NCBI RefSeq assembly: GCF_901709675.1
Contig: NC_051104.1
Span: 188,001-252,000 of the forward strand
Reading direction: 5' to 3'
DNA: 64,000 bases
DNA from: Syngnathus acus
Taxonomy: Eukaryota > Chordata > Actinopteri > Syngnathiformes > Syngnathidae
Made by a program: the position numbers and the translations under genes. Positions 36,321 through 48,300 of the stretch are shown piece after piece. Numbering within the stretch: position 1 is the stretch's first letter; every line of letters starts with the position of its first letter. The notes below the pieces were generated by a model. The model was not told where the DNA came from. It did no database searches and saw only the letters and a program-made list of their open reading frames with translations.

Positions 36321-39300
36321 CGTTTGTGCGTGTGAGAGTGCATGTGTGTGTGTGCGTGTGTGTGAGTGTGTGTGTGTGGGGGGGAATGTTCATGTGTGCT
36401 CATGTGTATGATGTGGCTCTTTGCGATGACACAGTAAAAAATGTGGCTCTTAGTCTCTGACTGGTTGGCCACCCCTGCTCTACTGCATTGTTGGATCTCT
36501 ATCTGCGTTCGCTACCAGCCCGGTTAAAAAAATGCAATTTTGGCATCATTAGCCGTCAATGGTAGCGAACGAGTTAAAAAAAATTCAAGTGGAAGATGGA
36601 GAGAAACATATCCGCTCGTGCTTAGCTGTATGTTTGACCTTGAAGCCCAAGAAACCCTGTGCTCTGTATTTGTCTCATCTTCGGCGAGTGGGCAGACTGA
36701 TCCGGTAATCGATACGCTGTACGATAATCTGCAGGCCTACTGTGACTGTGCGCGCGTAATGTGCTTGGCGCGATACTTAGACCACTGCGTTATGAAATGA
36801 AGCATAACTTCCATAACTCTCTAGTTAAGAAGATCTTGATGCAGCGAAACACATTAGATCCATTCATGAATTCCTTATTAAAAGTGGAATTTAAGCGAGT
36901 AAACTCAATGAGTCGTATTATTTTCAAATGAATGAATCAATCTTGTGGCCAATTTTATTCATAAATATAGATTTAAAAAAATAATTTAAACAAAACAAAC
37001 AAAGGAAACTGAGGTAACAGATTTTTTCTAAAGTATACATCACCAAGTTCCATTCCTTGTATTAGACCACTTGAGCCAAATAACCTTTCCCCAATGAATC
37101 CACACACCAAAAGGTTTTGCACACAATTTCATCCAAGTATCCATATGATAAAAGCATTTGGCTTGATTTCAGGAAGTTAACTCCAACCTCTCTCTGTTGG
37201 CAGATCTTCCGAAGATGTTGGCTGGTATTGAAAAAGGCGTCCAGTAAAGGACCACGACGCTTGGAGAAGTATCCAGATGAGAAGGCCGCTTATTTTAGGA
37301 GTTTCAACAAGGTAAAAAAAAATGAGTCCGCCATATTGGACCGGGATCCCCAATCCAATATATATATCAAAATAATCATCAGTTAAATTTGATTTATAAG
37401 AACCGTAATCAGTAAGACATCTCGAACTGACTGCTGGTGTCTTTGGTCCCCACAAAGCATGATTTAGTAGCGATGACGATGTGCGTTCGCCGTCCACTGC
37501 ATCATATTGTCACATGGGCCGTCCCGTGCGCTTACACACAAACCAGCCGCCGCCGCTCCACGGGGCTTTTCATACAAGCGATGCCGAAGTGAGCGATGGG
37601 CACACACATGCACCAGTGCACTTGGTAATGCGTCGCCGCAAAGATCAAGAAAGGTCCCGTCTGAGGGCTTCATTGGACGCCGCTGTGATTTGGGAGAGAA
37701 TAGGCTGCACCCGCCCGTTGCCCATTTACACACTCAACACAAAGAGGATTGGCCGCCTTTTTTTTTTTTGCCTGAGTCGCTCCACACAAAAAACAGAAAT
37801 CCAGGTATTTAGCCAAAAGGACATTTGGGAGTTTTTGTGCCTCTCTAGTCTTTCTGACAATTATGAGTTGTAATCGAAGCGGCGGAAGGAAAACATATTG
37901 GTGCTAATATGAGATTAAAGTCAATATTTTTCGGTGTAAATAAAAAAAAAAAGACCTGCGTGAAGCTGGCCCCCCACCCCACGCAAAATTTAAGCAAAAT
38001 AGTCTGTTTCGTTTGTGCTTCGTTTGTGCTGGTTTTGTGCAGCAAAAATTTTCGTTTGTGCTGCTATGGTTTTTTAGTTTTAGTTTTTTCATCCAGAGTT
38101 CACCCAGCCCCCCATCTGCTCAAAATTAACCCAAAATGGTACCGTTCGTTTGTGCTTCGTTAGTGCTGGTTTGTGCAGCAAAAATTTTCGTTTGTGCTGC
38201 TTCCGTTTCCGAGATATTACACATTTATTTTATAGCGATGATGACACCCAGCCCCCCATTTCTCTCCAAATGGACCCAAAATGGTACCGTTCGTTTGTGC
38301 TTCGTTTGTGCAGCAAAAATTTTCGTTTGTGCTGCTTCCGTTTCGTAGATATTACACATTTATTTTATAGCGATGACGTCACCCAGCCCCCCATTTCTCT
38401 TCAAATGGACCCAAAATGGTACCGTTCGTTTGTGCTTCGTTTGTGCTGGTTTGTGCAGCAAAAATTTTCGTTTGTGCTGCTATGGTTTTTTAGTTATGAA
38501 CGATTATTTTATAGGTCATCCAGAGTTCACCCAGCCCCCCATCTGCTCAAAATGAACCCAAAATGGTACCGTTCGTTTGTGCTTCGTTAGTGCTGGTTTG
38601 TGCAGCAAAGATTTTCGTTTGTGCTGCTTCCGTTTCCGAGATATTACACATTTATTTTATAGCGATGACGTCACCCAGCCCCCCATTTTTCTCCAAATGG
38701 ACCCAAAATGGTACCGTTCGTTTGTGCTTCGTTTGTGCAGGTTTGTGCAGCAAAAATTTTCGTTTGTGCTGCTTCCGTTTCGTAGATATTACACATTTAT
38801 TTTATAGCGATGACGTCACCCAGCCCCCCATTTCTCTTCAAATGGACCCAAAATGGTACCGTTCGTTTGTGCTTCGTTTGTGCTGGTTTGTGCAGCAAAA
38901 ATTTTCGTTTGTGCTGCTACGGTTTCGTAGATATTACACATTCATTTTATAGCGATGACGTCACGTAGCCCCGCCCCCTTATTTACTTCCAAATGCACCC
39001 AAAATAGTGCCGTTCGTTTGTGTTTCGTTTGTGCTGGTTTGTGCTGCAAAAATGGTACCGATTGTGCCGCAAAAAAATTAGTTGGCGTTCAGTGAATCAT
39101 TCAATTTGTCATTTATCTAATACAAATTTATTTTCTATTTTCCTTGCTCCATGGATCGTTAATTAACCATTTGTTTGTGCCATTGCAATTTTTCATTCTT
39201 AAAATCATGCATCTTCATTAACCCCCTGTCATGTATTTTATTCTTTTTCACTTGACTCAATTCTTACACATGTATTATCCAACTAATTACCATGCAAAGT

Positions 39301-42300
39301 GACCTCTGCAGACCGGTAAGACATATCGCAACAGGGTGGCGAAAAACAAAGACGTGCAACTTTTTCAAGCGACAAATGCACAACTATCTCCGAAGATTTA
39401 ATAACAGTGAGTGACAGAAAGCATGTCTGGCCATATCTTCCTGTATCAGGGTGTTATGACAGGGGATACCAGCTCCAGTGTCCCAGTCGTGCAGATGCTG
39501 TCAGAGAAGCATGATGTTAATGCTATCACACAGTGGCTGAAGGAATGGATCCATGCAGGTGCATCTGTTCCTAAAGAAGCAGTGAGTGACTTTTCTCTGG
39601 CGATTCTTGGAGCTCTAGTCAAAGCTTTTACCCCTCATCCTGATCTGAAGAGCTACATCAATGAGTGCTTTAAGATTTCACGTGGGAATCAACCTGGACA
39701 TCTACCCCCATGTTTTGTCAGGGTAGATGTAGCACACTGTATTAAGATGATCTGCTGGTGGGACTGCCTGAAAAACAAAAGACCTCGCGTTAAGGATTTC
39801 TTTGTTAGGTCAATAGCACAGCTTCTTAAGTCACAATGTTTGCAACATGCAAAAGAACTTCGTCGTGCTATCACCATTGTGGCACTGAGTGAGACAGAGG
39901 GTAATGACAATTCTGGAGCCCCTATCCCATCAGAAAAGTGCAAGAAATACTTGAGAGCGCAAATCGCAGAGGAATTTGTCCCCATTTCAGATGAGGAAGT
40001 TGAGGGACAAGAACCAGGTGATGCATTAAATCAGCACATCCAGACTAATGTCCGACAGTGGGTGACAGAAATATGTGAGGAGAGCAGGTCACTTGCTATG
40101 GCTGATGGGGATAGAGACAACATCCACTTCCTCCCTGAGATTATTCCCCAAATAACAAGACTTGGAAGTTACTTGCCACTCTGGACAACAATAATGGTCC
40201 CTCTCTTCAAAAGCACCAGCATCACTGCAAGTTGCGCAGCTGTTGAAGCAGAGTTCAAAAACATAAAAAAAGGCCTTTTCAAGCATGAAAGCCTACCCAT
40301 TCGTGTGGACCGGTTTGTTGCTCGTCATCTTTCCTTCATTGAGGGAAACATGCGGATTTGCTCTGCAAAACAAAAAAGTGAAAAGGATGTGTGTGATGCC
40401 ACGACTGTCAAAGAGCCTGACAATGTCTGCAGTACTTCTCAAACTGAAGTAGTAAACAAAAGGGGAAAAAAATCTCATCCTGGAACGGAGCCAGATGCAT
40501 CTACTCAGTGCAGTTGAAAACTGGAGAGGTTTAGCGGTCCCACCGAAAAAAAGAAAGATAACTTCATATCTCTCTCCTTGTCCTGAATGGCTGCATATTG
40601 ATACACAAGTGGGCTGGAAAAAAGTCATTGTTGAAAAACGGGAACCATCAACAGCCTGTTAAACTTTGCACATCAAAAGTGTTTGTGCTCAATACTTGTG
40701 CATTTGATTCTGTCTTTCAATGCTTATGCTGTTCTTTCTGTGAAAGTTTTTCATTTGAAAAGACTGTTCTGAACTATGAACGTGGGAACCAATTCCTCCA
40801 CCTGGTGAAAACCATCACAACACAGGGTGTGAACCCACAGGTATACTCACAGAGGGCAGAACTGCTGGGGGAAATATTCAAACCTGTCCTCCTGACCTCT
40901 GGTGCTCTCCAAATTGATGCACAATGCCACATCTCCACTGTAATTGAGAGCGCAATGAGGAATATCCTAAGTGTTTATTTGATAAAACAATGCTCCTCAC
41001 AGTACTGCAGTTTAAGCCAACAAGTAACAAGGCAAGTTTCACTTGTTTGTGCAAACATTGCTCTCCTGCAGACCTGTGGCATGGCTTCTCTTCAGACTGC
41101 TGCTGAAGAGGGACTCAGACTTCCTGACTCTCTCTGCCTCAGGCCAATTGAAAATCCTTCCAAGTGTCCGTCTTCATTCAAAACACAGGACAACAATACA
41201 GGCAAGGCTCTGTGTTCAGGTAATGTTACTCACAGCTACAATCTGGGAGAGTTGATGTGGATTGACACTGACCTTGGTAGCAGTTGCAAGGAAGTTGCCT
41301 TGCTTGAATTTCCCTCCAGTCTGGAGCTAAAAGAGAAGACATTTACTTTGAGAGCAGTCATTCGCTTTGAACCAGGACTGACCCAGGATTCTCTTGGGCA
41401 TTATGTGGCATACTGCAGGAGGACTGCATATGCCTGGGAGATCTATAAAGACCTGGGAAGTGGAGTGAAAGCAGCATCAGTAAATACTAAGATCTTCCCA
41501 CATGCTGTGTTCTACACAGTGCAGTGATGCATTGTTTGAATTGTTGGAAAAAAAATGTTGATAATATTCCCTTTGACAAAGAAAGTTATTTTTTCACTTT
41601 TTCAAGTTTCTTTTTCTGGCTGTCATCAACTTCACATACATGTATTAATTGTTGCATTAATTAATGTTTTGGAGCAGACATAGACTCATCAGGTATTTAG
41701 GTTGCGGTGAACCTTTTGCATGTCAGATGTAATTGAAAAAAAATGATCATATAGGCTTATTGAAAACAAGGAAATTAATCAATGAGCACGATACAAACAT
41801 AATTACAGAAATATCCTCGTACTAAAAGCCATTCCCCGCAGTGAAAGTTTTCTGTAAGCTAAAAAGAAAAGAAAAAAAAGGCTAAGAACATATTTACCTT
41901 GTATTCGTCCTGCATCAGGAGCATTCCAGGAGCTTGAAATTCGCGACAAAATACAGTGACGTGGCTGGGTGACGTCATCGCTATGAATTAAATGTGTAAT
42001 ATCTGCAAAACCGTAGCAGCACAAACGAAACTTTTTGCAGCACAAACCAGCACAAACGAAACACAAACGAACGGCACTATTTTGGGTCCATTTGGAAGTA
42101 AATAGGGGGGCGGGGCTACGTGACGTCATCGCTATAAAATAAATGTGTAATATCTACGAAACCGTAGCAGCACAAACGAAACTTTTTGCTGCAGAAACCA
42201 GCACAAACGAAGCACAAACGAACGGTACCATTTTGGGTCCATTTGAAGAGAAATGGGGGGCTGGGTGACGTCATCGCTATAAAATAAATGTGTAATATCT

Positions 42301-45300
42301 ACGAAACGGAAGCAGCACAAACGAAGATTTTTGCTGCACAAACCTGCACAAACGAAGCATAAACGAACTGTACCATTTTGGGTCCATTTTGAGCAGATGG
42401 GGGGCTGGGTGAACTCTGGATGACCTATAAAATAATCGTTCATAACTAGAAAACCATAGCAGCACAAACGAAAATTTTTGCTGCACAAACCAGCACAAAC
42501 GAAGCACAAACGAAACAGACTATTTTGCTTAAATTTTGTGAAATTTTTTTGCTATGTGAAATAGGACTCATCCCTTTTTTTGCCCGAGGCTGGGAAGGCA
42601 ACCAAATATTTTCCTTTCATATACGGTGACACACAACACAAGAGTGGATGCATGCCGGAATTCATTTCACAGCTCCGAAATTCCCTCAGTTGACACGACT
42701 TTGTGCTTGCTTATCTGAGGACACGACATTGTATCTACACGCACATAAAATATTTTGATACCATCTCGTAGGGAGATAAAAACACCCAAATTGCATCTTT
42801 TCACATTTTTATTATTCCCTCGTAATCTTCAACGAATTACAATCGCAGCGTATCTTTTCACATTTTATGGGATCAGGAGGAATGTGTGGTCTGCATATCT
42901 TGTCTGAAGCCCAGGCTTTTAATCTTGCCGCTTTTCACATTGGAGCCCGGCTAATTCATTCCCAGCCTTCTTGGCAAAAGACCTGCAGTTAACACACCCT
43001 AGGTAGTTAACACTCATGTAGGGTAGGCTGAGTCAAGTCCAACAAAATAGTCTGATATTCAATTCGATAAAATGTTGCCATTCTGCATTGATTTCTGATT
43101 TAAGGGATTGGGCTGTACTTTATTACTCTTTGCTATTTGAAATGGATGCAGGTAGTCAAATGGGGCCTTTCACCGCTATGCAACAAGCTTGTCTTGGATT
43201 GGAAAGAGAGACTTTGTTTGTGTGCAAAAAGCCTCGAAACCACAATTGCACTTTCAACAGAGCGGCACAAGAGGTTCAATGAAGCGCCGCCGTCGACGGC
43301 GTTCAACCGAGTTAATGTACCGCCGCCAATTTTGTCCTCTTCAGATCACTGAGCTCCATAATATCAAGAACATTAGCAGGATGCCCAGAGAGACCAAGAG
43401 ACACGCTGTGGCCATTATCTTCTGTGACGACACTTCCAAAACGTTTGCCTGCGAATCAGGTCAGGGGAATTTTTTTGTTACAAGAATACTGAAACAATTG
43501 TGATTATTTATTTCCCTAACTTGTATATGTAAACAGAGTCCATTTCTACGACTTATATCCAAAAGCCCCAAAATTTATCTACCCTGTGATTATTTAAATT
43601 CTCAAGCGAGTAAGTGATGCTACAACATGGACGCCAGCTGAGAGGGGGGCCTCAGAAGCCTGTTAGCTTGCTGGCTAGCTGGCGGCTAGCGTCTCTCCAT
43701 GGGGCCTGGAATTCCCTCGTTGGGTATATTCAAGCTATTGGAGGCTTTAAGCGGATATATTTTGGAGGCAAAGAAGCTAGACGAGGTAGCATTGATTTTC
43801 AGACTTGGTGTTACACACTTAGCAAACACTGACAGACATTTGTTTGCTAAAAGGGCCCATGAGGGGGCAGGGCCTCGGATATTTTCCCTATTGTGAAAAT
43901 GTGGGAAATAATTTCCGGAACAATAGGATAATACCCTATAGTCAATTATCTGCCGAGGCACCTAGTGGTGCTGTCCAAGCATATTCCAGATGAGGGGGGC
44001 CAGTGCCCCTGCGGCGCTCTCTCTAGCAGCTAGTAGCTCCGCCGGTGCCAGCATTTGAGAGGGTTTTGATTTTTCACAATTTTCAAATCTGAGTTATGAG
44101 CTTGGCCACACCAAACGTACTTTTCTCATGCATAAGCCTGAGCACCGCTTCTGTTTGTTTAGCTCCATTCCACTCGGGCCTTAAAAGTGTAGGAGCCATT
44201 TACAGGCCACAGTATCTGGGTAAGAGAGAGTATGAATCAGGGGAGGCATTAAGTAGCAGCCTCCTGTGTGTAAATGTAGTTTTGCTCTCTGATGTCTGTG
44301 AACGAAGCGCTTCAGGCACCAACAGACCATCGGCTCACCGCGCTAAGCTAAGGCGGAACGCAAGAGACTGCGGGATGAATGAAACGGAAGATATTGCCAC
44401 TAATACGCACAAATAAAGAGACACGGAAACATGACGCCACTGCGCTTTCGGGTGTCACCGACGACAATTACGCATCCCAGAAAGGAACTGGCAAAGAGAA
44501 ACAACTCCTGCTCTTCTTCCCCGAGGAGAACATGATCTGTTCTGACTCATCAGGAAGGAAAATTGATGTTCCCGACCAAAACAGATTTTTTTTTTTTTAA
44601 CGGAGATGATTTTGTATCAAATCGAATTTGGGAAATAACTTATTGATTGGTCCAGTGATGATTCATTAGATGCTGCTGTTGTGTGGGCAAACGCAGAGCT
44701 GGATGCGGAGGAATGGTGCAAGCTGCTGAGCGCCGAGTGCCTGGGTAGCCGTCTCAACGACATCAGCCTGGGCGAACCAGACTTGCTAGCGGCGGGGGTG
44801 CAGCGGGAGCAGAACGGTGAGTGCCCATTTACCTTAGAGAATAGGGGAGCTGCCGCCACTGTGCAATTGTCAATGCCCTGTTAGTTCAACTTCCAAAGTT
44901 ATACTATGGGAAACATGAGCGCCCGTGGATGCATAGGTCACAGGCGGTGGCGGCGACGGCGGTGGCGGTGGTGGCGGCGGTCAGGGCTCTGTTCCAGGCC
45001 CTGATGCGAAGTGCTGTGCATCACTGGCCTCTCTCGTAATGAGGCTTGTCACAGAGATGGATGACATTACGCTCCCAAAGCTGTGCGAAATAAATGTGCT
45101 GCTCCCCCCACATATTCCGCTTGCAGGAAATGGAGCTTACTCGCCAATGCAGTTTGAAAGCGCGGAAAGGCAACAGGCAATCATGAGAAGTGTGCGGACA
45201 CTAAATACCAACATGGTTGCATTTTTGACTGCTTTCTAGTTACAGCCGGGAAGTGAGCAAGGGCAGTAAGCACCCAAACCCTAACTTCCCCCCAAACCCT

Positions 45301-48300
45301 AACAAGCTAAGGCCATCATTAGATCCGAGTAGCCTAAAGAGACAGCGAGCTATGACATGGCTATTTTCTATCCACTGCAGAGACATGGCTTATTTTGGAG
45401 TCATTGAGTATAATTAGTGAGAACCCATTTAGCCCCCCCACCCCCCTGCCCGCTGCCTCTGGCGGTTAAATGGAGTGGAAGAGGGAGCAGGGACATGCTC
45501 AACTTGCTCCCAAATCTGCAACAAGATATTTCTCATAATCGGATAATGTTGAATTTGCAAGCATAGTGACAGTCACATTTTTTGGCTGTACTTTCTATTA
45601 GAGACAAATATTTGGGGGCCTCGGTGTCGACGTAATCCAAAATTCGTAGCTAAATTGGAGCACGGGCTGCCACACAACTCACTCTGACAAATAATCCATC
45701 ACTCTTAATCCTTCCGGCTCTCATGCTAACGTTTTGCACGGGTGGAACAAAGCCTCATCCCAAAGAGCTTTTAGCTTTAATGCCGGATTTGATATTTACA
45801 AATACGCGTCTGTTTTCTTTTCAGGAGTGAATGAAAATGTGATCTGTTTACCATTGTGGTTTCTGCAGAGGCATTTTGATGCAGCTCTTGTGACTTGAAT
45901 TATTTACGTCTGATAGTAAATCTTTGAAGAAGAGAATATCTGGGTGTTTGGCGAGAGTAAATTTGCCCTGAAAATTGGAATTCTTCAGCTGCTGTGGGAT
46001 GTCTATGAGGTGGAGCTGTGTATGTTTTGGGGGAGATTTTTTTTTTTTTTTACCAATTGCATTTATCCTCTGAATTTTAGAGCGTTTCAATGTGTACCTA
46101 ATGCCCACCCCGAACTTGGACATCTACGGGGAGTGCACTCTGCAGATCACCCATGAGAACATCTACCTGTGGGACATCCACAACGCCCGCCTCAAACTCG
46201 TCATGTGGCCTCTCAGTTCGCTCCGCAGATACGGTCGAGACTCCACCTGGTTCACGTTTGAGTCCGGAAGGTGCGTGACGATTCTCTTGAGACAGTGGCG
46301 CCCCGGTTAGGACTCCCTGCGCCCCGGTTGAAAAAAATCGAGCTCTTTCGATTCTTCATTTTCATGCCGTTTTTTTCTTTCGGTCTTGCGCGAATGTGCT
46401 TGCGCTATTCTATGTGCGCGATGTTATCCATTCACCGTTTGCCTCCCGGACCCGGATGTTGTTTTAGCGATCAGCGAACGGCGTGGGTGATGTTCGATTT
46501 TTTTTCCTGTGGGCGCGCGCCCCTACTGGAAAAATTCCTGGCTACGCCACTGTCTTGAGAACATTTAAGAATTTTAAATATAGTTCAAAAAGTTCTTTGA
46601 AAGTGTCAGAAACTAAAGTTCCCAGATATGCGCAGTGGCCTCGGGGCGCCGGGTCGACTCAATGTACTCATGCGTGTGCGTGCGTGCTCTTACTTCAGCA
46701 CGCAGTCAAGCGTGCGCTCCCAACAACGAGCGCCGTCGAAGTGTGTCCAACAGCGACCGTCAAAGTGTGTTTACTTTACTTCCCCCTTTTGTGTCTGCGC
46801 ACGTTGTTTATTCCGGGGCGCAGGATGTGCGACACAGGCGAGGGCTTGTTCACGTTCCAGACACGAGAGGGGGAAATGATCTACCAGCGCGTTCATTCGG
46901 CTACTCTGGCCATTGCCCAGCAGCATGAGAGAATGATGGAGGAGATGGAGAAAAGCTCCCAGGTAATTTCATACGGTGGTGCATATTTTATATTTCACCC
47001 AGTTGTACAAAAGCATCTGAGGCCCGTCGTCTCCTTGCAGGTGCGCTCTTCGGAGACGCTCAGTAAGTCAATTTCCCTGCCCCGCAGCGCCTATTGGCAA
47101 CACATCACGCGGCAGAACAGCGTGGGAGATCTCTTCAGTTACCAAGGTGAGCGCGCTTGAATCGAGTTCTTGCATTGGCGTAGTAAGATATTTTTTAGCC
47201 ATTTATACAAGATACGTTCCCCAAAATATTTCACAGCAAAAAAAATAAGTAAAAGAATGCATATGAACTACATGTTATGTGCTTTCTGCCATCTAGTGGC
47301 AGAAAAACGAATTGCGCTGCCCACCACTACACACCATTGTTAGAGAGTAAATGGAAAAAAAAAAGACATGTCTATTATACATTATACAAATATTTCCTGC
47401 TTTCTCTTGGCTTGTGCTTGGCATTGAAATGGAGCACTTAGTTTGATCACACGGGACTAATAGCAGGGAGATTTTCACAGCGAGGAAGTCGATCTCAAAG
47501 GAGCATGATAAGACTTACCTGCCACCGGCGACATGGATCATAGCGAAAGGAAAATATCTGGGGATTTTATTCCCTTTTTTTTTTTTTGTAATTGAAAGGG
47601 AACACATAAAGAGACCAGCAAACAGAACGAAATAACTAAAAAGGTTTGATCCACTTGTGATATGTGTTGATGTTTTCATTATTTTAACTAAAAACCTTGA
47701 AAATTAATTTTCTATATTCACATCATTTGTATTCATCAAGTTAGTATTTCAATTACCAACACATTGCTTGTTTTGTATTTAAATCGATATTCACTGAACC
47801 ATTGAAAGGAAAATGTGACTTTTTAAAATATATTTAGCTTGCAAAAATGTAAAGAGAAAATGTCAAGTCTACACTACTATTGATTGAGCAAATGCTTCAG
47901 AGAATGATAAAGACTTACCTGTAATGACTTTAGGTTGCTCCAAATTGCAAAGCTGTCAAATAGAAATGGCGTCATGTCTGGCTGAATGCTCCTGCAATTA
48001 AAAGGAGAACGTTTATTGCGACTTTTAGGACACAATATATGTAAATATATACGATCAATATTAGGATGCACTGTACGTGCTTTGCATTGAACAGCAACAA
48101 CAATGTTTTATTGAGAAATAGATAATATAGATCACTACTTACTGTTTGCTCTGTTGGTTATTGAATATATTCCAAGGGGCAGGCTGGGCAAACAGTTGTG
48201 CTTGATTATGCAAATTGTCAAATGGGTATCATGGATGAGGTTAAAAATTAAAACGAGTGAATGTGTCATTCATTTTAGTGCAGTATTTGTTGCAAAATTG

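Larger units (their letters stand above)
17538..37203 (+). other. dok6: dok6 intron 1 (19.7 kb)
   Basis: The intron starts GTGAGT and ends TTGGCAG. It contains the hAT MITE at 20016-20229, TIR elements at 21140-21942, 28586-30293 and 34042-34970, the Tigger-like MITE at 24416-25266, SINEs at 28021-28386 and 29502-29862, and hAT elements at 30884-31796 and 35410-36477. Elsewhere (17540-20000, 22000-24400, 25270-28000, 31810-34040, 36490-37200) I see only non-coding DNA with short simple repeats, including (GTTTT)n at 26356-26395 and a 28-bp tandem pair at about 19026-19080. Small open frames there have no recognisable motifs. Confidence 0.85.
37984..42538 (+). mobile_element. Foldback-type DNA transposon, MULE/NOF-like, 4.55 kb
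   Basis: The outer ends match as inverted repeats from CAAAATTTAAGCAAAATAG at 37984 and, on the other strand, from 42538. The left arm (37984-39060) holds about eight, and the right arm (about 41905-42538) about four, units of about 145 bp, inverted with respect to each other. Each unit contains CGTTTGTGCTTCGTTTGTGC, CAGCAAAAATTTTCGTTTG, ATAGCGATGACGTCACCCAG and GACCCAAAATGGTACCG. Between the arms lie two + strand ORFs (39411-40517 and 40598-41527). Long inverted repeats built of tandem subrepeats are the hallmark of foldback elements such as Drosophila FB/NOF, which belong to the Mutator-like group. I could not find a convincing target duplication. The element sits in dok6 intron 2. Confidence 0.7.
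37312..43344 (+). other. dok6: dok6 intron 2
   Basis: The intron holds the foldback element at 37984-42538. The flanks (37312-37983 and 42539-43344) show no gene; a C/T-rich acceptor tract TTTTGTCCTCTTCAG precedes exon 3. Confidence 0.85.

Noticed and set aside
37984-39060. Regular repeats that might suggest a CRISPR array
   Set aside because: Units are about 145 bp with no unique spacers, they recur inverted at 41905-42538, and this is a vertebrate genome; they are transposon arms.
46483-47160. 225-codon continuous frame on the + strand
   Set aside because: It is read-through of dok6 exons 6 and 7 with introns and MITE sequence, not a separate gene.
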